Position numbers and translations under genes: made by a program. From NCBI RefSeq assembly GCF_009258225.1, contig NZ_CP043617.1:2314487-2378486 (forward strand): 64,000 nt of DNA, in the 5' to 3' direction. How positions within the stretch are numbered: position 1 is the stretch's first letter; each line of letters opens with the position of its first letter. This stretch comes from Sulfurimonas lithotrophica. GTDB lineage: Bacteria > Campylobacterota > Campylobacteria > Campylobacterales > Sulfurimonadaceae. The notes beneath the pieces were generated by a model. That model saw only the letters and a list, made by a program, of their open reading frames with translations, searched no databases and had not been told where the DNA came from. Positions 25,685 to 35,029 of this stretch are shown one piece after another.

Positions 25685-26073
25685 GATAAATCTTTTTTAC
25701 ATACCTTTTTTACTTTACTTTGAAGATATCCGATTAACTCTTCATCGTCTTCGCCGTCGGCAGGGTATGATACTAAATAGTTTGTAATTTTTTTGGCAAA
25801 AAACTCATCAAACATATTTTTTACAGTATCAGCACCGTATTTATCGGTATAAGGTAAAACAAAAAAATAATCTTTTTTATAATTTACTATTGAATCTGAG
25901 TTACGTAAAATAGAACTTAGCGATGTCTTTATTTCATCTTTTGAAAAGTCTGAAAAGTCACAGTAAAGTATTGTTAAACTCTCTGCTCTATTTTCATCAA
26001 GTCTGCTTGATATACCAATATTTAACTTTATGAGTTGTCTAAAATCGCCATACTTAAAATGTACACCGGCCAT
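25657..26073 (-). CDS. Standalone degenerate GGDEF-like protein
   Basis: A 138-residue soluble protein. Residues 30-110 follow the pattern of a GGDEF fold: a strand with LTILYCDFSDFS, a helix, then RNSDSIVNYKKDYFFVLPYT and KYGADTVKNMF. The catalytic GGDEF position reads YKKDYF and the metal-binding strand is altered. It therefore probably cannot make c-di-GMP and may act as a protein-protein or nucleotide-sensing module. The assignment rests on pattern only and is moderate. The upstream gene is the PP-loop enzyme, 38 bases away on the same strand. Confidence 0.55.
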   Translation of the reverse strand: MAGVHFKYGDFRQLIKLNIGISSRLDENRAESLTILYCDFSDFSKDEIKTSLSSILRNSDSIVNYKKDYFFVLPYTDKYGADTVKNMFDEFFAKKITNYLVSYPADGEDDEELIGYLQSKVKKVCKKDLSYLFELESK

Positions 26074-26111
26074 TATACTTACCTTTTTTTGTGTACTAGT
26101 ATAGCAAAAAA

Positions 26112-27092
26112 TTATAAAATATTATATTTGTTAGCTTCTTCTCTGGATGCCAAGGCAGATGTTTTTTCTTCCTCTCCATCATAAGATATTGAGTATGTGT
26201 CTTCCGGATTTGCTTTTGTGTATGAAAGCATTATGCGACCTGCCAAAGCTTTATCGGATTCCGTTGCATTTTTGCTTAATAATCCGTGAGGCCCCGGAAT
26301 ACCTATTGTTTTTAAATGGCAATACTTATCATTGTTAATATCTTGAAGGTGGGCATTTTCATCCTTATTGCGTCCTACAACAAGTTTTGCACCCTCAGGC
26401 AGTCTTAAATGACGCCCAAACTTCATAACAGGGATATCTTTTACTTCAAAATCATTCTCATGGGCTATATAGTCAAACATCTTTTTACCAAAGTTCTCAT
26501 CCGTTAAAAGACATCCGCCGCCCGGTGATTCAAAATCTTCCAGCCCTATCTCTTTTGCTAACTCAAGTTGTCTGTCACGTGAACGACCTATAATACCTTC
26601 TAGCTTTTCTCTATCTACCCAGCCTTTTTCTTCTGCGATAGTCGGTTTTAGTGCTTTTGCACTCATAGGACGAAGTAATAATCCATCTACATCACCGTCT
26701 TCTAAAACGGTCTGCAAAGCATCTTTATTTTGACTCATTGGACGTTGTCCCATTACTTCACCGCTTATTAAGAAACTTGCACCCTCGGCTTCCATAATAC
26801 GTTTAGCCACTGCAAACATCTTTGCATGACAATCGATGCAAGGATTAAAGTTTTTCCCGTAACCGTGTTTTGGAGAAAAAAGTACATCTTGAAGAAATTC
26901 ATTTTCTATATCTATAATTTTAAGTTCTGCACCTACTTGATCACACATACTTTGCATATGTTCACGTCTGTCTTTAGTACTTCCAAAACCAGTTGAGATA
27001 TTTACCGCTATTACTTCTATACCTTGATCTATTATAAGTTTCATGGCTAATGTAGAGTCTAGTCCACCCGAGAAAAGAGCTATTGCTTTCAT
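26112..27092 (-). CDS. PP-loop ATP pyrophosphatase, tRNA-thiolation-like, with DUF814-like tail
   Basis: A 326-residue enzyme. The PP-loop SGGLDST at residues 8-14 binds ATP and adenylates a substrate. Cys in NPCIDCHAK near residue 84 and in GGGCLLT near 193 are candidate catalytic or cluster cysteines, as in MnmA/ThiI-type sulfur transferases. Residues 218-325 (KFGRHLRLPEGAKLVVGRNK) resemble the NFACT-R/DUF814 RNA-binding fold. This domain order is seen in Campylobacterota proteins often labelled as tRNA thiouridylases or, misleadingly, argininosuccinate synthase. The target base cannot be assigned. It is downstream of no obvious operon partner. Confidence 0.75.
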   Translation of the reverse strand: MKAIALFSGGLDSTLAMKLIIDQGIEVIAVNISTGFGSTKDRREHMQSMCDQVGAELKIIDIENEFLQDVLFSPKHGYGKNFNPCIDCHAKMFAVAKRIMEAEGASFLISGEVMGQRPMSQNKDALQTVLEDGDVDGLLLRPMSAKALKPTIAEEKGWVDREKLEGIIGRSRDRQLELAKEIGLEDFESPGGGCLLTDENFGKKMFDYIAHENDFEVKDIPVMKFGRHLRLPEGAKLVVGRNKDENAHLQDINNDKYCHLKTIGIPGPHGLLSKNATESDKALAGRIMLSYTKANPEDTYSISYDGEEEKTSALASREEANKYNIL

Positions 27093-27211
27093 TTACTTCC
27101 TTATATTTAGTGTAATTTTATCATATTTCCAAATTAAACTACCATTATTTAAACATACACTTATGATACAATAACTACTTTGTAAAATTTTTTTAAAATA
27201 TAGGAACATAT

Positions 27212-28165
27212 ATGAAGTCTGTTTATCTATTATTATCTAGTGCATTATTTATAATTTTTTTAGTTGGATGTAGTACTACGACGGAAAAAACTATTATTCC
27301 AAAAGAGAAATTAAAAGGTAAAAAATTAAAGATTAAAACTCTAAAAGAAGCTAAAAAAGCAATTATTTTTATCCATTCAATAAACACTTTAAACAATACG
27401 ACAATGAATTTATCAAACAAACGCAAAAGTTTTGCCAATCAATCTCTCTCAAAACAAATTACCGCTTTAAATTCTATCAATGAAACCAGAAAATGTTTTT
27501 ATGATGGTACACATACTTTTAACGGAAAAATCAAAAAAGAAAAAAATATAACTTTTTACGACACTTCTATCAAATATAAAAACTGTATAGATAATTCATA
27601 TGATGAAGGGACAAAAGAAAAAGCTTATGTCATAAACGGTTCTGAACTGACAAGAGGTTCAGGTAAAAACAAAAAAGACAGTTACTCTAATAATTCAATC
27701 CATAAACTAAAAGATTTTAAAGTCACTTCGAACTTCTACTCAAGTATAACGAATGTTGAAATTAAAAACAGATGGGAAGAAAACAAAATAAACGGCAAAT
27801 ACTCTAACAAACTAACTATAAACGGAACAATGTTAGTTTCATACAAATCACCCTTAGTAGGTATGAAAATAAAATATCAAAACTTTGAACTCGAAGAATC
27901 CTCCGATGACGGATTTGATTATGTATCGTCAATCAACGGAAGCGTTAGTGTAAAATCTACACTAAAAGGGTGTGCAAACGGTCTTTATACTTTAGAGACT
28001 ATAGAACCGCTTAAACTATCTCCCTCATTTAACGGTTTTAATTACGGTGTTTTAGTTATAAACGGTGCAACTTTTGAGTACAACGTTGATGGCACTATCA
28101 AAGTAACACTTCCAAACGGTTCAAAAGGTGTTATAGAAAAAAATGCATCCGTGACCTGTAAATAA
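27212..28165 (+). CDS. Uncharacterised lipoprotein
   Basis: A 317-residue lipoprotein: a hydrophobic leader ends LVGC at residue 20, giving an N-terminal lipidated Cys. The mature protein is Lys/Asn-rich beta-type sequence with repeated NGxxxV/NGS turns (for example KINGSVSVKS and VINGATFEYN) in the second half. No enzyme motif is visible. It stands between the divergent PP-loop gene and the convergent dnaG, with its own AGGAAC ribosome site. An envelope-located structural or binding role is likely; nothing more specific can be said. Confidence 0.75.
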   Translation: MKSVYLLLSSALFIIFLVGCSTTTEKTIIPKEKLKGKKLKIKTLKEAKKAIIFIHSINTLNNTTMNLSNKRKSFANQSLSKQITALNSINETRKCFYDGTHTFNGKIKKEKNITFYDTSIKYKNCIDNSYDEGTKEKAYVINGSELTRGSGKNKKDSYSNNSIHKLKDFKVTSNFYSSITNVEIKNRWEENKINGKYSNKLTINGTMLVSYKSPLVGMKIKYQNFELEESSDDGFDYVSSINGSVSVKSTLKGCANGLYTLETIEPLKLSPSFNGFNYGVLVINGATFEYNVDGTIKVTLPNGSKGVIEKNASVTCK

Positions 28166-28180
28166 AACCTAACTTTTAAG

Positions 28181-29809
28181 TCACTTTAGCTTTGAGATAA
28201 GTTTTCTAAGACGTCTTATTTCAAATCCTTTTTGCTCATATGATATATCTTGACGTATATTTATTTTTTTTAGTTCACGGTTATAATGTTTTGATAGAAA
28301 AGTATTTAACTCTTTTTGAAGTTCATCCTCGTTTTGTATTACTTTAATACTCTCATCAACAGAGATAGCCATAATGCTTGGATGCTCTGTTTGATTAGAT
28401 ATTAAAAGAGAAAATTCATTCTGATGAAACTGCAATAAAGATGGGTCTAACACATCCAAAACCTGTGTAAGCATATGTGGTTTTTCCAATAATGTTTTAA
28501 TTAAAGACAATTCCCACATATCACGATGAGAGGATGTTTGCATAACAGGTGTGTTTGTTTGTGATATATTTGTTTGTTTTGCTATACGTACAAATGAAGG
28601 ACTTATTGATAATCTAGATGCAAGATATGTTTTGTATTCCTCTTGAAGAATAGGGGATAATGTTTTAAGATAAGCTATTGCTTCTTGCATACAAGCTTCT
28701 TTTGCTTTTGGATCTTTTAAATCATATAAAGAAAGTATCTCATCCAAAACAAATTCTATAAAAGGTTTAGGTGAGCGAAACATAGATGCAAGTTCATCTA
28801 CGCGTCCGTCTTTGACCATGTCGGCAGGGTCTAATCCACCTCCAAATATAACAACTCCACCCGAAAAACCACCTGCACTAAGAAGCTTAGATGCTTTAAG
28901 TGCAGCTGCACGTCCTGCCTTGTCTCCATCATAAGCCATTACAACTCTTGGTTCACCTTTTCTAAGAAGCGGTAGATGTTCTGGTGTAAGTGCAGTTCCG
29001 AGTGTCGCTACGGCATTGTTAAATCCTGCCTGATGCAACATGATAACATCAAGATAACCCTCTGTTATGATTATCTCTTTTGTTTTATGAAGTGCTTGTT
29101 TTGCATGATGATATGCATACAAAAGACGTGATTTGTTGAAAAACGGAGTCTCAGGTGAGTTTACGTATTTTGCCTGATGCCCGCTTATAGTCCTTCCGCC
29201 AAAACCGACCAAGGCTCCGTTTGGTGAGTGGATAGGGAATGTTATACGTTCTATAAAGCGAGAAAAATATCTTCCGTTATCATATCCTACTACACCCATA
29301 TCCACGGCTTCTTTAAGAGTGAACATTTGAGATGTTATGTAGTTCATGCTTGATTGTGAATCGGGTGCATAGCCAATTCCAAATTTTTCAACACTGCTTT
29401 CATAAATACCGCGTTCATGCAGATAAGAACTTGCATCTTGACGTGAGGTCAACAAGTTTTGATAATACTCGTTTAGTTTATCCATAACTTGCGAGCGGGG
29501 TTTGTTGTTTTTTTTATCTGTATAAGTAAGTGTAAAATTGTATGTATCTGCAAGTTTCTCAATAGCTTCAGGATAATTTAGCTTTTCATATTCCATAGTA
29601 AACTTAATACTGTCACCACCTGCCCCGCATCCAAAACAATGGTATATCTGTTTAGCGGGACTGACAACAAAAGATGCAGTTTTTTCATCATGAAAAGGGC
29701 ATGGCGCTTTAAAATTTGCACCTGCTTTTTTCAGCTCAATGTATGAGCCGACAACATCAACAACATCAAGTTGTGCCTTGAGGGCATCTATGGACTCTTG
29801 TGTAATCAT
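28181..29809 (-). CDS. dnaG: DNA primase DnaG
   Basis: A 542-residue primase. The zinc-binding CHC2 domain (CPFHDEKTASF then HCFGCGAGGD) is at residues 38-65. The catalytic core follows with FGGRTISG and the TOPRIM elements EGYLDVIMLHQAG near 250 and VMAYDGDKAGRAAA near 290. The C-terminal ~130 residues are the helicase-interaction region. It makes RNA primers for replication. It ends 15 bases from the convergent lipoprotein gene. Confidence 0.97.
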   Translation of the reverse strand: MITQESIDALKAQLDVVDVVGSYIELKKAGANFKAPCPFHDEKTASFVVSPAKQIYHCFGCGAGGDSIKFTMEYEKLNYPEAIEKLADTYNFTLTYTDKKNNKPRSQVMDKLNEYYQNLLTSRQDASSYLHERGIYESSVEKFGIGYAPDSQSSMNYITSQMFTLKEAVDMGVVGYDNGRYFSRFIERITFPIHSPNGALVGFGGRTISGHQAKYVNSPETPFFNKSRLLYAYHHAKQALHKTKEIIITEGYLDVIMLHQAGFNNAVATLGTALTPEHLPLLRKGEPRVVMAYDGDKAGRAAALKASKLLSAGGFSGGVVIFGGGLDPADMVKDGRVDELASMFRSPKPFIEFVLDEILSLYDLKDPKAKEACMQEAIAYLKTLSPILQEEYKTYLASRLSISPSFVRIAKQTNISQTNTPVMQTSSHRDMWELSLIKTLLEKPHMLTQVLDVLDPSLLQFHQNEFSLLISNQTEHPSIMAISVDESIKVIQNEDELQKELNTFLSKHYNRELKKINIRQDISYEQKGFEIRRLRKLISKLK

Positions 29810-29867
29810 AAATAAGATTATACTCGATTGTGCTTTAAAATATGCTAGTGTAAAGTATGAGAAGTGT

Positions 29868-29892
29868 TAAGACAGATTAAAAATCTGTCTTA
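29868..29892 (-). terminator. 10-bp hairpin after the small secreted-peptide gene
   Basis: TAAGACAGAT (29868-29877) pairs with ATCTGTCTTA (29883-29892) around a five-base loop. It lies 25 bases after the stop of the 43-residue ORF on the minus strand, but no long T tract follows. A weak terminator or mRNA-stabilising end is likely. Confidence 0.45.
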
Positions 29893-29916
29893 GAAGGAGG
29901 GAGAAATAAAATCAGA

Positions 29917-30048
29917 TTAATAAATATCTGAATTTGGATGATTAGGTTTACTAATCGGATTTTGTGTTTCAGGAGTATCGTAGTGTACTATATTGTCAGC
30001 CTGAAGAGCACCTAATGTTAAAGCGATTGCTAAAATTATCTTTGTCAT
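29917..30048 (-). CDS. 43-residue secreted peptide
   Basis: A short open frame starting MTKIILAIALTLGALQADNI, preceded by AAAGGATAAAAC as a good ribosome site. Residues 1-17 form a signal peptide, leaving a mature peptide of about 26 residues rich in Pro, Asn and Asp (NPISKPNHPNSDIY). No family is recognised. A hairpin lies downstream. Neighbours are dnaG and rpsU, which give no functional hint. The leader, ribosome site and hairpin together support a real gene despite its size. Confidence 0.6.
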   Translation of the reverse strand: MTKIILAIALTLGALQADNIVHYDTPETQNPISKPNHPNSDIY

Positions 30049-30251
30049 GTTTTATCCTTTGGTAAGAGCCCATTAGACTCTAAATTTTTAAATCGGAGAA
30101 ATTTTATCCTATTTAAAAATTAATAGCCTTGACCTATATCAATAAATCAGATAAATTTACTCCTATTTATAAAAACATATAAAGTTTGGTTTTATTTATA
30201 GATTTTGCTATAATTCCAGTTCAAATTTTTAAAGAAAGTGGGTGATGTGAT

Positions 30252-30464
30252 ATGCCAGGTATCGTACTACGTGCTGATGATAATTTTGATGCAGCTTACA
30301 GACGTTTCAAGAAGCAGACTGACCGTAACTTAATCGTTACGGAAGCTCGTGCTCGCCGTTTCCACGAAACTGAAACTGAAAAGCGTAAGAAGTTCAAAAT
30401 AGCATCTCGTAAGAAAATGCTTAAACGTCTTTATATGATGAGACGTTACGAATCACGCCTATAA
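30252..30464 (+). CDS. rpsU: 30S ribosomal protein S21
   Basis: A 70-residue basic protein, the expected S21 length. It has [16 protein letters not shown] near the start, the Arg/Lys-rich middle with [13 protein letters not shown], and a basic C terminus. S21 binds the 30S platform near the anti-Shine-Dalgarno end of 16S rRNA and aids initiation. It is monocistronic, closed by a UUCG-loop hairpin. Confidence 0.98.
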   Translation: MPGIVLRADDNFDAAYRRFKKQTDRNLIVTEARARRFHETETEKRKKFKIASRKKMLKRLYMMRRYESRL

Positions 30465-30486
30465 TATAAGCCTTCGGGCTTGTATT
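30463..30486 (+). terminator. UUCG-capped hairpin ending rpsU
   Basis: AATATAAGCC (30463-30472) pairs with GGCTTGTATT (30477-30486) around a TTCG tetraloop, beginning inside the rpsU stop codon. No T tract follows, so it may act as an mRNA 3' end stabiliser or weak terminator. Confidence 0.55.
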
Positions 30487-30570
30487 ACTCTACTAATTAA
30501 CCAAACCTCAAAACCTTTTTATACTTACTCTATTTATTTTTGTTGATATAATTTTAAAAAAGAGAATACT

Positions 30571-31236
30571 TTGGAACTTAACAAATGTATATTTTGCCAA
30601 AATCATCTTTATAATCTTTCAGACGGTATGCTTAAATGTTCCGTGTGTAAACGTAAATACAGCCCGTCCAAACTTGAACGTGATTTTGCCGTTATTGATG
30701 CTTTTATAGAAAATATGAGTATTCTTTATGCAAGTACACGATTGGGTTTAAACTATCAAAGTGTTAAACGTCGTTACGATAAACTTCGTGCATTTAGTGT
30801 AAATATATGTGAAGATGTTTCTGAAACATTTAAATATGAAGAATTTGAAGAATACTGCTTTTCTTATAATAGACACAAAAAAGAAACAAACAAATTATTT
30901 AAATCGTATAATTTTATCACTTTTGCTACCAAAGAAAATGTTTACAACTTAACACTACCGCCCTTGGAACGCTTTAAAGGAAACCTCAGCGAAACCGATG
31001 AGCAGATTCATCTTATGAAACGATTTATGCGTAATAGCCATATTGGCAAACTAAAGCATCACGATAACAATATTAATAAGTTTTGGGAATTTTTTGAAAA
31101 TCATATATCAAGATTTAAAGGTGTAGATGCCAAAAACTTCGGCATCTATCTTAAAGAGGCCGAATTTAAATTCAACCATTCAAAAGAGAAACAAAAAGAA
31201 CTGCTAAAAATCGCATGGATTGAATCTATGCGATGA
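30571..31236 (+). CDS. ISXO2/IS1595 transposase-derived zinc-ribbon protein, probably domesticated
   Basis: A 221-residue protein with a TTG start. Residues 5-30 form a zinc ribbon (CIFC ... CSVC), followed by a helix-turn-helix-like segment (about 45-75: ASTRLGLNYQSVKRRYDKL). The C terminus (FWEFFENHISRFKGV, then FGIYLKEAEFKFN) matches the end of ISXO2/IS1595 DDE transposases (WSHLKRRL ... YLDEFVFRFN). The region between is far shorter than the usual DDE core and lacks a clear acidic triad. It has no flanking inverted repeats. A domesticated DNA-binding protein or decayed transposase are both possible. Confidence 0.5.
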   Translation: MELNKCIFCQNHLYNLSDGMLKCSVCKRKYSPSKLERDFAVIDAFIENMSILYASTRLGLNYQSVKRRYDKLRAFSVNICEDVSETFKYEEFEEYCFSYNRHKKETNKLFKSYNFITFATKENVYNLTLPPLERFKGNLSETDEQIHLMKRFMRNSHIGKLKHHDNNINKFWEFFENHISRFKGVDAKNFGIYLKEAEFKFNHSKEKQKELLKIAWIESMR

Positions 31237-31250
31237 ACCGGTTTAGAGTT

Positions 31251-33275
31251 TTAAAAGGTGTAGCTTATCCCTCCACGAACCATACGCGGTTCAAGTGGAT
31301 GATAGTGCAAGTCTTCAACCCCTCCGCTTGGCTCACCGTTTAGTCTTGAAGTGTAATAATAATCTATATCATGGTCTTTACTATCAAAAATATTTAACAG
31401 CTCCACCCATAGTTTCAATTTTTTAAATTTATACCCGGCAGAAGCATTAAAGATTGTCGAAGGATCTGAGCGTTTTTCGTTTTTGCTATCAAGTGTACGC
31501 TTTCCAAAATGACGCATACGTAGTGATCCAAATATACCTTTTTTTTGGGAATATGAGATTCCCGCCGCTGCTACAATAGGTAAACTTCCCTCAATATAAT
31601 TACCCTCTTGAATATCATCTTCTTTAAAACGGGAATGGCTGTATGCAAGTTCTAAGTCGGCACTAAAATTATTGTTAAACCAATAATATCCGCTAAATTC
31701 TACTCCGTAACGGCGACTTGCACGATTTGCTTCTGTTGTACCTGCATCACCCACATACAATAATTCTGAATCAATATCCAATACCCAAAGTGCTAACGAT
31801 AGATGCATAGAATCTTTATCATAATACCTTACACCTATTTCAGCACCGTTTGTTTTAACTAGTAAATCAACTTGATTTGCAAGATTGCCGCTTAGAGGAT
31901 CTATGTTTATCGTCGCTCCACGTGCATCGTTAGAGTGGAATCCGCTTCCGGCACTAATATATGTTTCAAGTTTATTGTTAAGTTCATATATAAGGTTAAG
32001 TTTTGGACTCAATATTCCTGCATCATCATTACCGCTGTTAGCTTTTAGTTGTGCATCTACATCTACGAAGTAGTGATCATAACGTAATCCGAGCGTGAGA
32101 GTTAATGCATCGCTTAACATACCTTGACCTTGCCAATAAAAAGCACCTGAAGCCTCTTTGACGGAGTCATCTCTAACCATATCTAAACGATTGCCTCCAA
32201 CCGTATGGTATAGTCCAACTTCTTTTATATCGTCATAACGAAATTCTGTACCAAAACTCTGCATTAAATAAATATCGCTTATTTTGGATTCAAGCATATA
32301 TTCGATGTTTAAACCATATATGTTACGTTTATCGACTTGTTCAAACTCATCACCGTTAACAGGGTCTTCAAGAGCATAAGTAAAATCAGATATTAAATCC
32401 ATATCGTAATTAACCGCATATATATTTGCTTTTAGTCCATTACCCTCTAGTGAAGCCGAAATACTGTAACGACTTGATTCACCTCCTGCATCCGTATCGA
32501 TTGAACCGTAAGTATCGATTAATCCTAATTTAACCGCACGCAGAGGAATCTGATCGGCTGCGTTCCAGCTATTATCGTATGCCATTAGAGTAACTCCTGC
32601 AGTATAGTCTCCTAAAGTAGTTGTATATCTAAACAATGTACTGATTTTTTTTATATCTTCATTAATGCCGCTCCATGCTCCATCATAACTATTATGCTCT
32701 ACCGCACCATAAAAATGACCTCCTCCTACATCTTCAGATACAATACCCACTGCACGCAAATAATTGTATTCGCCATATGTTAAAAAAACTTCGTTTTGAG
32801 CACGTTTTTTAAGTGAAAAGTGTGCACTACCTGCAGCGGAAAAATCACCTGAATCGGCACGATAAGAACCTTTTGCATATTCAATTGTCTCTATAGTCTC
32901 AGGGATGATAAAATTAAGATCCGTGTAACCCTGTCCATGTCCATGAGTCCGCATATTAAGGGGCATACCATCAAGATAAGTGGCAAAATCGGTACCGTGG
33001 TCTAAGTTAAACCCACGTAAAAAATATTGGTTGGCTTTTCCTGTACCGCTGTGTTGAGTAACAACCATTCCCGGAACAAATTCCAACACCTCTCCCGTAC
33101 GCAACAAAGGGCGTTGTTCTATCTCCTTCTCACCCACTATTCCCTCTGATGCACTCAAACTTTCGCCCAAAATATTTTGGCGATGTCCACTAATTTCAAC
33201 AGAATCAAGAGTTACCGTCTCTGCGGCTATTAACACAGTAGTAAAAAAAAGCAAATATCTTATAATAAAATGCAT
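31251..33275 (-). CDS. TonB-dependent outer-membrane receptor
   Basis: A 674-residue receptor with a signal peptide (residues 1-17). The TonB box region ETVTLDSVEISG comes just after, followed by a plug domain (residues 40-150: EVLEFVPGMVVTQHSGTGKA, RGFNLDHGTDFATYLDGMPL). The beta-barrel ends in Phe (VRGGISYTF), required for outer-membrane insertion. His-rich THGHGQGY in the plug is common in this subgroup and may suit metal or metal-chelate substrates. It has no adjacent ABC or regulator genes and no recognisable riboswitch in its short upstream region, so the ligand is unknown. Confidence 0.93.
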   Translation of the reverse strand: MHFIIRYLLFFTTVLIAAETVTLDSVEISGHRQNILGESLSASEGIVGEKEIEQRPLLRTGEVLEFVPGMVVTQHSGTGKANQYFLRGFNLDHGTDFATYLDGMPLNMRTHGHGQGYTDLNFIIPETIETIEYAKGSYRADSGDFSAAGSAHFSLKKRAQNEVFLTYGEYNYLRAVGIVSEDVGGGHFYGAVEHNSYDGAWSGINEDIKKISTLFRYTTTLGDYTAGVTLMAYDNSWNAADQIPLRAVKLGLIDTYGSIDTDAGGESSRYSISASLEGNGLKANIYAVNYDMDLISDFTYALEDPVNGDEFEQVDKRNIYGLNIEYMLESKISDIYLMQSFGTEFRYDDIKEVGLYHTVGGNRLDMVRDDSVKEASGAFYWQGQGMLSDALTLTLGLRYDHYFVDVDAQLKANSGNDDAGILSPKLNLIYELNNKLETYISAGSGFHSNDARGATINIDPLSGNLANQVDLLVKTNGAEIGVRYYDKDSMHLSLALWVLDIDSELLYVGDAGTTEANRASRRYGVEFSGYYWFNNNFSADLELAYSHSRFKEDDIQEGNYIEGSLPIVAAAGISYSQKKGIFGSLRMRHFGKRTLDSKNEKRSDPSTIFNASAGYKFKKLKLWVELLNIFDSKDHDIDYYYTSRLNGEPSGGVEDLHYHPLEPRMVRGGISYTF

Positions 33276-33370
33276 ACTTTTTCCTTAAATTTCAATATGC
33301 AAAAATTATATTTATATTATTTGACAAAGCTCTGAAAAAATTTGTTTCTTATATTGATTCAGGACTAAAG

Positions 33371-34972
33371 TTAATGTTTTAACGAAAGTTCAACAAGTTT
33401 TGAGGAGAGTTCATAATTTGAATCTACTATTTCAACGCTTTTAATTTTGTTTAGATAACTGTTTTCTTCATCCGAATCGACTTTAACTACTATATTTACA
33501 TCTGAGCTATACTCTTTTAGTGCATCTATAATAAGTATCTTTTGATGTTCGCTGTGTGCAGTTACTATGATACTTGAACTTTCCTCTACTTTTAAAGATT
33601 CCATAACAGGACGTTTATTAAGATGTCCAAAATATGCCATAAAGCCTGACTTTCTAGCTTTTAGTACGTGTTGTAGGTTATCGGAGATGATGATAAAGTC
33701 AATACCCTTTTCACTAAGTTCTTTTGCAACAGCCTTTCCCAAAGTTCCAAAACCTGCGATAATTATGTGGTTTTTTTTGTCAATCGGCGTAATAACATCT
33801 GCTTCATAAAATTCTTTTTCAAAATAAGATGATATTTTATAAATATTGCTCAAAATAAAAGTACTTACTATCATTGTTAAAAATATTATTATTAACAAAA
33901 GATTTGCCAAATCGGTTTGGATAAGATGTTTTGATGATGCCATATCGAGTACGACAAAACCAAATCCACTTACTTGTGAGAGCGCAAGGGCTGTTTTTAC
34001 GGAAGTATTTTTATCGCTTTTTCTTTTTGCTATGAAATATATTACGATTGTTTTAACTATCATTACCAAAATAAAAAGCACAAATACTTTATGCAGGTTT
34101 GAGAAAAGATATATCATATCTATCTTAGTACCCACACTAAAGAAAAAGATGCTTAAAAGTAGGTTTTTATAGCTTAAGATATCCGATTCGACTTTTATAT
34201 TGTACTTCGTATCGGCTATAAGTACACCCGCCAAGAACGCTCCCATAGAATATGTAAAACCTATCTCGTGCGTTAATATAGACATCCCTATAACTATTGT
34301 AAATATCGCACCTAAAAATATCTCTTCAAGTTGCGTATTCGCGGCAAATTTTAGTATAGACTCAACTATTTTATCACCAATGTAAAAAACAAACAACGTT
34401 ATAAAAATAAGTGCTACAAGAGTTTTTACTATAACTTCCGTTATAGAGATGTCCGAACCGTGGGATAAAAAACTGATTAAAAGCAGTATCGGTATTACTG
34501 CCAAGTCTTGAAAAATTAAAATACCTACAACTTTTTTACCGTAAGGTGTTACGATATCTTTAGAGTTTTGAAGATATGGCATAATAATCGCTGTTGAAGA
34601 GAGTGAAAATGCCAAAGATATAATAATAGATGTTTGAGCATCCAGTCCAAATATATAAAAACAAAATATAAAAAATAAAACCGAATTAAAGCCCATTTGA
34701 AAAGCACCGGCAATAAAGATGCTTTCTTTCATCTTTTTTATTTTTTTAAAACTAAGTTCAAGTCCGATAGTAAACATCAAAAAAACAATACCGAATTCTG
34801 CAACTAAATTCAGTGCATCTATTTTTAATGTATTAAAATCAAAAAGATAACTGATTATTATTCCGGTAAATATATATCCTACTATATGTGATACATTGTA
34901 TCTTTTAAATAGGATATTCATTAGTGTGGCTAAGAAGATAGTGGCAAAAATAGCTAAAAGTAAAGTTTCCAT
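33371..34972 (-). CDS. Kef-type monovalent cation:proton antiporter (CPA2)
   Basis: A 533-residue protein with about 12 membrane helices in the first 370 residues, including the CPA2 signatures FGIVFLMFTIGLEL and GAFLAGVLIADTKY. A TrkA-N/KTN domain (about 395-520: IIIAGFGTLGKAVAKELSEKG) binds nucleotide and usually gates K+ efflux. Kef proteins exchange K+ or Na+ for H+. There is no separate KefF/KefG-like partner nearby. The N-terminal Met is used with ATG at 34972. Confidence 0.92.
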   Translation of the reverse strand: METLLLAIFATIFLATLMNILFKRYNVSHIVGYIFTGIIISYLFDFNTLKIDALNLVAEFGIVFLMFTIGLELSFKKIKKMKESIFIAGAFQMGFNSVLFFIFCFYIFGLDAQTSIIISLAFSLSSTAIIMPYLQNSKDIVTPYGKKVVGILIFQDLAVIPILLLISFLSHGSDISITEVIVKTLVALIFITLFVFYIGDKIVESILKFAANTQLEEIFLGAIFTIVIGMSILTHEIGFTYSMGAFLAGVLIADTKYNIKVESDILSYKNLLLSIFFFSVGTKIDMIYLFSNLHKVFVLFILVMIVKTIVIYFIAKRKSDKNTSVKTALALSQVSGFGFVVLDMASSKHLIQTDLANLLLIIIFLTMIVSTFILSNIYKISSYFEKEFYEADVITPIDKKNHIIIAGFGTLGKAVAKELSEKGIDFIIISDNLQHVLKARKSGFMAYFGHLNKRPVMESLKVEESSSIIVTAHSEHQKILIIDALKEYSSDVNIVVKVDSDEENSYLNKIKSVEIVDSNYELSSKLVELSLKH

Positions 34973-35029
34973 ACCACTATTATATATGAGGTTTAGCTTT
35001 TTTTAGATTTTAAACTGATTGATTTTTGT

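Noticed and set aside
33276..33370. Cobalamin or other riboswitch before the TonB receptor
   Set aside because: Only about 95 bases precede the gene and no conserved riboswitch elements are visible.
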